A DNA stretch of 5,736 nucleotides from contig DUAT01000190.1 of assembly GCA_012960755.1 (NCBI GenBank), positions 3,611 to 9,346 on the forward strand, read 5' to 3'. Below are positions 1 through 5,676 of this stretch, piece after piece; position 1 is the first letter of the stretch; each line of letters opens with the position of its first letter. This DNA comes from Gammaproteobacteria bacterium. Lineage in GTDB: Bacteria > Pseudomonadota > Gammaproteobacteria > Pseudomonadales > Azotimanducaceae_A. Below the pieces are notes generated by a model. That model searched no databases. It had not been told where the DNA came from and was given only the letters and a program-made list of their open reading frames with translations. A program made the position numbers and the translations under genes.

Positions 1-1471
1 GCCATGCCGGCAGCCCAGCACCGTTTGGGTCTCCGGTTTTCGCAAATTGAATGATGGTGTTTGACCAATCGTTCGCCAATTGACGCACTGCTACGTCATT
101 ACGATCGTACCAAAATGCGGTTTCCGGTAACTCGCGCGCAAACTGGTTAAAGGTAAAAGCGATTTCAGCACCATGCGTCGCACCCACCCCAGGTAAACGT
201 TGTACCGGCAGGTCAAAACGATACAACCAACCGCCTGGACCGGCGGCACTCACCCTAGCGGCCGCGTTGGCGCCGCCACGAACTAATAAATCTGTCCACA
301 CACGCTCAAAAATTTGTGTACGGTTGTCTTCAGGGTATGTCGATTTAAGGGATTCAAGATATTGTTTGCCATCCATGTTCTCTAAAATATTTTCTGCGAC
401 GGCCTCACCGACCGGTCCATAAAAATACCAGGGGATCAAATATGAAAACAGCGTCCCCTCGTCACGGTTGCTACCGGCAATCAGCGGCACGCCCTTGGGC
501 CCCCGATCAATGATGGCGTCCTTCACGCTGCGAGTGACAACAGTGCCATCAATGCGGCCACCACCACCCCAGGGGATCGCGTTCTGTGCCGCAAGCAATG
601 CATCGGGCGACAATGTCTTCAATGTGTCAAGCAACGCTTCTTCATCCACTCCGAGTTGTTTCGCTAATAGTGCTCGGGCATCAACTGCGCGCGAATTGAC
701 CGCTCCACCGCTGTGTTCAATGGCTTTGTGGTAAAGCCCGTCGGCAGACGATGCTGCCATAATCGCCATAACAGATTGACCGCCCGCAGATTCGCCAACG
801 AGGGTGACATTGTCTTTATCTCCACCAAAGGCGCCGATATTATCGCGCACCCATCTTAGCGCCTGAATCTGATCACTTATGCCGTTAGATGCTGAGCCAG
901 CAAACTCTTCGCCATAACCCGAAAGATCGAGAAACCCGAGCATGCCCAATCGGTAATTGATCGCCACAACAACGACATCACCCTGCTCCGCCAGGATAGA
1001 GCCGTCATAGTCATTGGCAGAACCACCCGTGAACGAGCCGCCATGTATCCACACCAACACCGGACGCTCTTTATCCTCCGTCGACGATGTGAAGATATTT
1101 AGGTACAAGCAGTCTTCCGTTCGCACAAATCTGTCCACGTCGCCGAGTAACGCCGGTGGCTCATCCTGAATACAGATGTTAGGAAAACCTGTTGCATCCA
1201 GAATGCCATCCCAAGAGCCTGCGGGCTCTGGCCGTTTGAAACGCCGCTCACCGATCGGTGGGCGAGCGTAGGGCAACCCAAGAAAAGCCAGAGATTCGCC
1301 GTTTCCAAGCCCTGTCACCGTGCCCAAAGGGGTGGCAATCGTCCCACGCTGCGACCAGTCAAGAAGGTAATCGGTTGAAGAGGTGACCTCTATAGGGCTC
1401 GGTCGGCTAAACCACCATCCTGTCATGACAACAGCCATCATCAGCATCACCGCAAATAATGCAATCTTCAT
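1..1471 (-). CDS. Type-B carboxylesterase (alpha/beta hydrolase), C-terminus beyond the window
   Basis: This is a carboxylesterase/para-nitrobenzyl-esterase type serine hydrolase that should cleave carboxylic ester bonds; the natural substrate cannot be read from sequence. 490 codons are present, and the last (Trp, in the context LPAW) is at bases 2-4. Family members usually end some tens of residues further on, so the gene is cut by the window edge and is not visibly broken. Hallmarks in order: the oxyanion-hole motif HGGSFTGG at residues 143-150, EDCLYLNIF at 119-127, the nucleophile in GESAGG with Ser228, the acid in GSNRDEGT with Glu338, and the base in ATHGAE with His433, so the triad is complete. 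The N-terminus (MKIALFAVMLMMAVVMTGWW) is a hydrophobic export signal or membrane anchor without a lipobox Cys. The start at 1471 is supported by GGAG eight bases upstream (1480-1483). The gene stands alone behind 90 bases of non-coding DNA. A copy of the 24-base repeat, with a -10-like hexamer, lies about 125 bases upstream on the same strand. Confidence 0.95.
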   Translation of the reverse strand, partial: MKIALFAVMLMMAVVMTGWWFSRPSPIEVTSSTDYLLDWSQRGTIATPLGTVTGLGNGESLAFLGLPYARPPIGERRFKRPEPAGSWDGILDATGFPNICIQDEPPALLGDVDRFVRTEDCLYLNIFTSSTEDKERPVLVWIHGGSFTGGSANDYDGSILAEQGDVVVVAINYRLGMLGFLDLSGYGEEFAGSASNGISDQIQALRWVRDNIGAFGGDKDNVTLVGESAGGQSVMAIMAASSADGLYHKAIEHSGGAVNSRAVDARALLAKQLGVDEEALLDTLKTLSPDALLAAQNAIPWGGGGRIDGTVVTRSVKDAIIDRGPKGVPLIAGSNRDEGTLFSYLIPWYFYGPVGEAVAENILENMDGKQYLESLKSTYPEDNRTQIFERVWTDLLVRGGANAAARVSAAGPGGWLYRFDLPVQRLPGVGATHGAEIAFTFNQFARELPETAFWYDRNDVAVRQLANDWSNTIIQFAKTGDPNGAGLPAW

Positions 1472-1594
1472 TTCCTTAACTCCATCGCTATCTGGTGCCA
1501 ACCTTTACCGTACAGATCAACCTGGGCTTAACGCACCCATGGCACATCGTCACGTGAGCAATCAAATGGAATTCCCGCCAATAATCTGTGAGAA

Positions 1595-1618
1595 AGGAAG
1601 TATAAAGCGCATTTTTTC
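1595..1618. repeat. 24-base direct repeat, left copy (A)
   Basis: This 24-base stretch is identical base for base, and in the same orientation, to 5372-5395. It begins AGGAAGTATAAA and its right half is GCGC, A, then six T and a C. The match extends imperfectly outward on the left (AGAA before it, allowing one inserted T in the other copy) and on the right (CAGA here, TAGA there). It overlaps the 3' end of the truncated carboxyltransferase frame and starts exactly where family similarity ends. A 24-base exact match in under 6 kb is far beyond chance. What the element is cannot be told from the sequence: a recombination site, a mobile-element end, or a shared promoter segment. Confidence 0.9.
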
Positions 1619-1629
1619 CAGAGTATCTA
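1599..1629 (-). promoter_or_regulatory. Possible promoter upstream of the carboxylesterase
   Basis: On the minus strand repeat copy A contains TATACT (1599-1604), a good match to a sigma-70 -10 box. A partial -35 candidate, TAGATA (1624-1629, 4 of 6 to TTGACA), sits at a long 19-base spacing. Transcription from here would start near 1592 and give a leader of about 120 bases before the carboxylesterase ATG. The spacing is suboptimal and the -35 lies within former coding sequence, so this is only a candidate. Confidence 0.3.
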
Positions 1630-2173
1630 TGTCATGCACCGGACTCAGTGTATAAGACAGAGTGCCCCGTGCGTGTTTGCCCTGTTTGCGAACGGCTTCG
1701 ATGGCACACTCCAGATTTCGAGGATCGTTCATGGCATCGAAAACACGGAAAACATCGACTCCGTTGACCGCGGCACGTTCCACGAATTTATCGACAATGT
1801 CGTCTGCGTAGTGGCGATAGTCGAGGATATTCTGACCGCGAAACAGCATCTGTTGCGGGGTCTTGGGCATCGCGTTCTTAAGCTCACGTATCCGCTCCCA
1901 GGGATCTTCCCCCAGATAACGAATACAGGCATCAAAGGTTGCACCACCCCAACTCTCCAATGACCAGAAGCCAGCGTCATCCAGCTTCTCTGCAATGGGT
2001 AGCATGTCATCAATACGCATGCGGGTAGCAAAGAGTGATTGGTGTGCATCACGCAACACCAATTCCGTAATTCCAAGTGGTTGTTTGTTATTTTCGTTCA
2101 TAGTGCTCTGTGTACCGCAGGCCGCCGACTGCTGCCACGTTGACTTGCGTAAGAGGTTACCATTGAAGGTGTC

Positions 2174-2671
2174 TCAGAGTTCGATCGGCGAGCTGGAGTA
2201 ATGGCTCATCTGGAAGGGTTCACGACCCGGATCCATCAGTATCGTTGCCTGGATCGGTTCGTTATCTAAGGCCAAGACCGCATGATCATGATCGTTGATG
2301 GAGATCTGCAGGGAGTTTATCCCTGGCCGGAAAAGACGACCTGGCAAATGCAGATCCTGCGCATAGAGGCGGGTTAACTTGACCCCGTTAAGATACAAAT
2401 GCGCATGACCGCGCACTCTGTCTTCAACCGCTGATTGCATGAACGCCGGCGACTCCATCTGGAAATTTCTTAGCTCAACATGCAGGTTGAATCCATCTTC
2501 CGCGTCGCGACTCAATTGCATACCCAGGCGGGGTACTGGCACGCCCTCTGGAACAGGCAATTGCGCCTGGTGCATCACAGGGTGATCCACCTTGTGATCC
2601 AATGTTGATTTATCTTCTGCAGTGGCGACTGACAGGACGCAAATACAGAACAGTAAGAGGAGTATCCGCAT
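2174..2671 (-). CDS. Small exported His-rich protein, partner of the YHYH protein
   Basis: This is a 165-residue exported protein of unknown biochemical function. A signal peptide (MRILLLLFCICVLSVATA, probable cleavage before Glu-Asp at about residue 19) has no proper lipobox, so a soluble periplasmic or secreted protein is expected. The mature part is one domain. After a Pro-rich linker comes a beta-rich stretch, DAEDGFNLHVELRNFQM, then the central motif RGHAHLYLNGVKLTRLYAQDLHLP and PGINSLQISINDHDH near the C-terminus. The repeated His residues (GHAH, DHDH) could bind metal, which is inference. I recall similar GHAHLYxNG proteins as conserved hypotheticals. The ATG at 2671 was chosen over an upstream in-frame start at 2734 because it opens a clean signal peptide and follows the YHYH stop codon (TAG, 2673-2675) by a single base. 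With no clear Shine-Dalgarno there, translation probably depends on coupling to the upstream gene, implying joint production. Existence is quite sure; function is unknown. Confidence 0.85.
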   Translation of the reverse strand: MRILLLLFCICVLSVATAEDKSTLDHKVDHPVMHQAQLPVPEGVPVPRLGMQLSRDAEDGFNLHVELRNFQMESPAFMQSAVEDRVRGHAHLYLNGVKLTRLYAQDLHLPGRLFRPGINSLQISINDHDHAVLALDNEPIQATILMDPGREPFQMSHYSSSPIEL

Positions 2672-2672
2672 A

Positions 2673-5342
2673 CTAGGTGGGCGGCCCCATCCCGGGCGGT
2701 CCACCTTCACCCGGACCACTATCGCCCCCACCACTTTGCCCTGTACAACGCCAGTCGGTGCCGTCGGTATCTACGGCACCATAGATGGATGGACCAAGGA
2801 AGTATGGAAATCTTGGATAGTAATCAATGCCGAGTGTCTGGTTTTCTGAATCATCGATGACCGTCCCATGATAGTGGTAGCCGCGACCGTCTTCGGTGTC
2901 ATGCCCGTTGTACTGGTCAAGAAACGCGTCTCCTTGTGCTGTGCAATCCGAAGAATAATAATAGTCTTCGAAGTAGACGCCGCTTTCAGTAAGTATTGGA
3001 TTGCCTGAGGCTGACGTGACATTCTCCGTCAGGCTAGGGCCAGAACTGACCGAAACCACCCCCTGCGCCAGATCCGCATTGTCAGCCAGCTGGCAGGATC
3101 GAGTTCCGTCCTCACAACCGCCCGCACTGGTTGACGCCGAGTAATCTCTTACTAACCAGCAGGATTCAGCCAACGCACCGTTGCTTTGCCAGGGCCCATA
3201 AATTGGGTATCCATCCTGCGCAAAGCCATACACCGGTGAATGGTCGGTGCCAGTATCGCCAAGTTGTTCGGCGAGACAATGTGGATAGCTGTGATGATGG
3301 TAGTCGTTGTTTGCAGCATGGCCATGACAGACGTCAATATCGTAGACCTCAAACGCCGGCGCGAGATTCGTCCAAACGTCTTCCATGTTGTAACTCATCC
3401 CATCGCTGTACCCATAAACAGAGACACCGTTAACCCAAAGCCCCACGGTATCAAGTGACAATACGCACTCACTGGAAGCAGCAGTCGGGTTATCAGGAAA
3501 GTAAACCTGATGCTCAACATCCAGAGGACAGACCGGGCCAGGTGGCCAGTAACCCTGCCCTTCTCCTTCCACGCAACTCTTGTTACTGTCGTAGTTTATG
3601 TCCGCTCCGAAGGCGACAGGACCGGCCTCAGCGGTTGTACGGCCACCCGTTCCGCGAAAATCTGACCCGGTATTGGGCCTGTTGTTGAGCCAATCGACTT
3701 CGGCCTGAGTCAGTTCATGGTTGTAGTTAGGCACCCCGGTGGCGTTCACCTGAACTACCGCTTGACTGTTAAACGTCGTCTCCGTGACAATCTGGACGTT
3801 CACCAGCGCAGGATCGCCATCGTTATCAACGATCGTCGTCGATGTCTCCGAATTATTGATCATCCAGCTTTCTGTGCGAGCATCCGTTTCGCTACCCGGT
3901 AGCGGCAGAAAATTACTGAGATTGGAAAGCAAGTCCCCCGGCGCAGTCAATAAACTTTGGACATAGGAGTCCTGCGTCGAGGCGATATCAACCCGCCATT
4001 TACCGTCACCATCGCCCCAACTCCCTTCTAACGAGGCTGAGGTGACCGTTTGTGACGTATTATCAGACAGGGTGACTTCGAAGCTACCTGCTCCCGGATC
4101 GCCATCATCATCAGTACCCGAAATCGTAAAAGTATTAGCGGTGTTTCCTGGGTTGTTCAGACGAAGCGTACTCACCTGATCAGGATTGGAGGCAGGATTA
4201 AAGAACGGTACAAAGTGTGTCGTCGCGGCAACGAAGTTCGTGTTGTTGTGGACGATGTTGACGAAACCATCATTGGTGCGAAAGAGCCCCACGACATCGA
4301 TATCCTGGTCAGCCGTCACGACAAGTCGCCAGGCGCCTGCGCCATCACCCAGAGAGCCATTCAACCCCTTACTTGGGTTGCCGTTCTCAATGTCACCCGA
4401 GTTCAGATGCGCGGCTTCATTTGCGCCCATCGCAAGTGTGATGCGTTCAGTGGTACCTGCTTCATCAATACCCTGGATTGTCACTGTGGCGGCGCTATTA
4501 CTGTTGTTGATAAAGCGGATAAATCCCTGCTGGCTGGCGTCATCCGGAAGCATATAGTTAATCAGGTGCTGCTCATTCTCTGGAACTATGGCGGTCGACA
4601 GGTTTGAGATGTTGCCATCGGGATCTTCAAGCAAACTCAGCACCTTGGCAGATTGAGAACTGGTGACCGTCATGCGCCATTTACCTGACCCGTCACCCAA
4701 TGAACCGGTTAAACCAGCGCCACCTGATTCCAGTTCCGCGGCGCTCACTTCGAACGCCTCATTTCCGGGAACGGTGAACGTGATGGGCCCTCCAGTATCT
4801 CCATCATCATCAATGGCGCTCACCTCAAACGTAGTGTTCGAAGAGGACAGGTTCACCACCCTCAATCGACTCACCTGATTCTGGTTGGAACCGGGGTTGA
4901 AGAAATAGACCTCGTGGGAGGTATCTCGCACATCGTCTGCTGAGGTGTGTACTATATTCACGAACCCGATCGAGTTCCTGAACAGACCTGACACATCGAG
5001 ATCCAGTTTCGATTCGAATTTTAATCGCCAGTTTCCAGAACCGTCACCAAGTCCACCCGTCAGCCCTTTACTAACATTGCCGTTCTCGAGGTCCTCGGAG
5101 TTGAAGTTTCTTGATTGCCCTGCTGCAAAGGATAACGTGACGGTGTTTGGTGAAGTGACACCCTCGTCATCGATACCCGTAATGGTGAGCGTACCGGCTT
5201 CGTTGCTCCGGTTATTTATCCGGACGAAGCTTTGTTGGACATCATTGTCTGCTGGAAAGAAGAGGTAGAGCCATTGTTCCGCGGCTTCAGCCTGAGAAAA
5301 ACTGCAGTAGAGAAACACCAGGACTAGCAATTTAGGAGGCAT
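2673..5342 (-). CDS. Secreted four-repeat protein with C-terminal YHYH domain
   Basis: This is an 889-residue exported protein of unknown activity. Order: signal peptide (residues 1 to about 21, LLVLVFLYCSFSQAEA); four beta-type repeats of about 110-120 residues (about 24-142, 143-258, 259-375, 376-482), each closing on GDGxGxWR (around 99-106, 216-223, 332-339, 443-450); then a YHYH domain (about 495-870) and a flexible Gly/Pro tail (GGGDSGPGEGGPPGMGPPT). YHYH hallmarks: LWVNGVSVYGYSDG, CHGHAANNDYHHH (Cys672, His673, His675, Tyr681-His684), YPHC (686-689), GFAQDGYPIYGPW (706-718) and GYHYHGT (Tyr822-His825). Asp-rich loops DDDGD (178-182, 411-415) and DNDGD (506-510) look able to bind calcium. 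Several Cys in the YHYH half suit disulfides outside the cytoplasm. YHYH proteins have no settled function; His clusters suggest metal binding (inference). The start at 5342 has AAGGA five bases upstream and opens the signal peptide. It is first in a coupled pair with the small gene at 2671, and repeat copy B with a possible promoter lies just upstream. Confidence 0.93.
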   Translation of the reverse strand: MPPKLLVLVFLYCSFSQAEAAEQWLYLFFPADNDVQQSFVRINNRSNEAGTLTITGIDDEGVTSPNTVTLSFAAGQSRNFNSEDLENGNVSKGLTGGLGDGSGNWRLKFESKLDLDVSGLFRNSIGFVNIVHTSADDVRDTSHEVYFFNPGSNQNQVSRLRVVNLSSSNTTFEVSAIDDDGDTGGPITFTVPGNEAFEVSAAELESGGAGLTGSLGDGSGKWRMTVTSSQSAKVLSLLEDPDGNISNLSTAIVPENEQHLINYMLPDDASQQGFIRFINNSNSAATVTIQGIDEAGTTERITLAMGANEAAHLNSGDIENGNPSKGLNGSLGDGAGAWRLVVTADQDIDVVGLFRTNDGFVNIVHNNTNFVAATTHFVPFFNPASNPDQVSTLRLNNPGNTANTFTISGTDDDGDPGAGSFEVTLSDNTSQTVTSASLEGSWGDGDGKWRVDIASTQDSYVQSLLTAPGDLLSNLSNFLPLPGSETDARTESWMINNSETSTTIVDNDGDPALVNVQIVTETTFNSQAVVQVNATGVPNYNHELTQAEVDWLNNRPNTGSDFRGTGGRTTAEAGPVAFGADINYDSNKSCVEGEGQGYWPPGPVCPLDVEHQVYFPDNPTAASSECVLSLDTVGLWVNGVSVYGYSDGMSYNMEDVWTNLAPAFEVYDIDVCHGHAANNDYHHHSYPHCLAEQLGDTGTDHSPVYGFAQDGYPIYGPWQSNGALAESCWLVRDYSASTSAGGCEDGTRSCQLADNADLAQGVVSVSSGPSLTENVTSASGNPILTESGVYFEDYYYSSDCTAQGDAFLDQYNGHDTEDGRGYHYHGTVIDDSENQTLGIDYYPRFPYFLGPSIYGAVDTDGTDWRCTGQSGGGDSGPGEGGPPGMGPPT
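3897..4568 (-). repeat. Second double beta-repeat (residues 259-482) of the YHYH protein
   Basis: This is the second copy of the two-unit block. Unit 3 opens YMLPDDASQQGFIRFINNS, carries IENGNPSKGLNGSLGDGAGAW (compare LENGNVSKGLTGGLGDGSGNW in unit 1) and LFRTNDGFVNIVH (compare LFRNSIGFVNIVH). Unit 4 opens HFVPFFNPASNPDQVSTLRLNN (compare HEVYFFNPGSNQNQVSRLRVVN in unit 2) and ends SLLTAPGDLLSNLSNFLP (compare SLLEDPDGNISNLSTAIVP). It joins directly to the YHYH domain. Confidence 0.8.
4569..5273 (-). repeat. First double beta-repeat (residues 24-258) of the YHYH protein
   Basis: The coding sequence holds two related units here. Unit 1 opens YLFFPADNDVQQSFVRINN and unit 2 opens HEVYFFNPGSNQNQVSRLRVVN. 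Both continue through a GIDDEG or IDDDGD loop to GxLGDGSGxWR, then a hydrophobic strand. Unit 1 matches unit 3, and unit 2 matches unit 4, more closely than neighbours match each other, so the pair was duplicated as a block. At DNA level the repeats are diverged, with only short shared words around the GDG codons, so the duplication is old. Confidence 0.8.
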
Positions 5343-5360
5343 AAGTTTCCTTGTTCAGGC

Positions 5361-5400
5361 ATCTAGAGAATAGGAAGTATAAAGCGCATTTTTTCTAGAT
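5361..5400. other. 40-base imperfect palindrome/hairpin containing repeat copy B
   Basis: The ten bases ATCTAGAGAA at 5361-5370 pair with TTTTCTAGAT at 5391-5400: nine Watson-Crick pairs and one G-T. They enclose a 20-base loop that holds most of the 24-base repeat. Copy A has only a partial version of these arms (about 7 of 10 positions). Such a structure could be a recombination or transposition end, or a leader hairpin upstream of the YHYH start; the sequence alone does not decide. Confidence 0.65.
5372..5395. repeat. 24-base direct repeat, right copy (B)
   Basis: Exact copy, same orientation, of 1595-1618. The two copies are 3,777 bases apart start to start and bracket the YHYH gene, its small partner and the carboxyltransferase fragment. 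Copy B ends 29 bases upstream of the YHYH start codon. Beyond the core, a second block CCAAAGTATCT at 5403-5413 matches CCAGAGTATCT at 1618-1628 in 10 of 11 bases, if about eight bases are extra in copy B. Confidence 0.9.
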
Positions 5401-5406
5401 TGCCAA
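5376..5406 (-). promoter_or_regulatory. Possible sigma-70-like promoter of the YHYH operon
   Basis: On the minus strand TTGGCA (5401-5406, 5 of 6 to the -35 consensus) and TATACT (5376-5381, 5 of 6 to the -10 consensus) are separated by 19 bases, longer than the usual 17. Transcription would start near 5369, leaving a leader of about 27 bases with the AAGGA ribosome-binding site. The position is right for the gene, and the -10 hexamer falls inside the 24-base repeat. Plausible but unproven. Confidence 0.45.
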
Positions 5407-5469
5407 AGTATCTTCATAAGGCATGCTTGGAATAAATGTTGGGGAAGGCAGTTTTCCGCCAGAGAATGG

Positions 5470-5486
5470 TCCCAGTCAGACTGGGA
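5470..5486. repeat. Perfect palindrome TCCCAGTC-A-GACTGGGA
   Basis: Eight-base arms are perfectly complementary around a single central A. As RNA this would be a 7-bp stem with a 3-base loop. No T-run follows on either strand, so a standard intrinsic terminator is unlikely. It lies about 130 bases upstream of the YHYH start and could be an operator or a remnant of a mobile-element end. Confidence 0.6.
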
Positions 5487-5497
5487 ATTTGGTGCGT

Positions 5498-5641
5498 TTA
5501 CTCCGGTACTTTACCCTGGGTAATTACTCCGCCCCGTTGTTGAAGCTTTAGTAATGTATCTGATTCTTGGGTACGTTGTATGGTCAAGAAAGACGATAGT
5601 TCGGTTAACGTTGATTCACAGCCGCAAGCAACTAAAACCAA
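5498..5641 (-). pseudogene. Doubtful small lipoprotein-like frame
   Basis: From a TTG at 5639-5641 the minus strand reads 47 residues, MVLVACGCESTLTELSSFLT and on to GGVITQGKVPE, ending at TAA (5498-5500). The segment VLVLVAC just before the Cys has the form of a lipobox (L-V-A-C) followed by Gly. There is no ATG, no charged n-region and no Shine-Dalgarno; the frame is closed upstream by the TAA inside the TATAAT-like site. It could be the remains of a lipoprotein gene that lost its start, a gene using a rare start, or chance. I lean to remnant or chance. Confidence 0.2.
5511..5523. repeat. Perfect palindrome TTACCC-T-GGGTAA
   Basis: Six-base arms are perfectly complementary around one central T, 24 bases beyond the first palindrome. 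It has the size and symmetry of a dimeric-regulator site but lies about 170 bases upstream of the YHYH start. No second copy is visible in the window. Function unknown. Confidence 0.5.
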
Positions 5642-5650
5642 AACAATGGA

Positions 5651-5676
5651 GGATAGGAATTATAACAGGACTTTTC
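5651..5676. repeat. Degenerate third relative of the 24-base repeat (C)
   Basis: GGATAGGAATTATA at 5651-5664 matches GAATAGGAAGTATA at copy B (5368-5381) in 12 of 14 bases. It is followed by a short gap of dissimilar bases and CTTTTC where copies A and B have TTTTTTC. On the minus strand it contains a perfect TATAAT (5659-5664), where A and B have TATACT. Orientation is the same as in the other copies. The match is short enough that chance or a common promoter shape cannot be excluded. Confidence 0.35.

Larger units (their letters stand above)
1562..2101 (-). pseudogene. oadA: Truncated carboxyltransferase, N-terminal third of OadA/PycB
   Basis: This is the N-terminal part of the alpha subunit of oxaloacetate decarboxylase, or the equivalent pyruvate carboxylase B subunit. 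The intact enzyme moves CO2 between oxaloacetate/pyruvate and biotin. Family signatures are strong: [13 protein letters not shown] (residues 10-22, with Asp18 the expected metal ligand), [38 protein letters not shown] and [15 protein letters not shown]. Resemblance stops around residue 161, and an unrelated tail of about 18 residues runs to a TGA at 1562. Intact relatives have roughly 600 residues. The KDMAG motif with its active-site Lys, the HxH metal ligands, the rest of the barrel and the biotinyl domain are all missing, so activity is not expected. The break coincides with the edge of the 24-base repeat (codon 162 onward), which points to insertion or recombination and not gradual decay. 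The start at 2101 fits the family N-terminus but has only a weak Shine-Dalgarno. It lies 72 bases downstream of the small exported-protein gene on the same strand. The choice between OadA and PycB cannot be made from this portion. Confidence 0.88.

Noticed and set aside
468..734. 88-residue plus-strand open frame
   Set aside because: It lies antisense inside the esterase, whose minus-strand frame has a complete catalytic triad; the plus-strand translation resembles no protein family.
1611..1617. Intrinsic terminator ending in the T-run
   Set aside because: No GC-rich hairpin directly precedes the T-run on the plus strand, and no plus-strand gene would end there.
1595..1618. Xer/dif-like recombination site
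   Set aside because: The core has no pair of 11-base half-sites resembling XerC and XerD boxes around a 6-base centre; only AATGCGC is vaguely similar.
1634..1963. 109-residue plus-strand open frame
   Set aside because: Antisense to the carboxyltransferase fragment, whose minus-strand frame gives clear family motifs.
2672..2734. 21-residue upstream extension of the small exported protein from an ATG at 2734
   Set aside because: It would put a charged non-signal stretch ahead of a clean signal peptide and overlap the end of the YHYH gene; the start at 2671, one base after the YHYH stop, is better.
4215..4607. 130-residue plus-strand open frame (and overlapping 4186-4557)
   Set aside because: Antisense shadow of repeat units in the YHYH protein; no ribosome-binding site or protein features.
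1595..5395. CRISPR array or integron attC sites
   Set aside because: Only two perfect copies 3.8 kb apart, with no regular spacers; the sequence lacks the conserved attC core ends (GTTRRRY/RYYYAAC).
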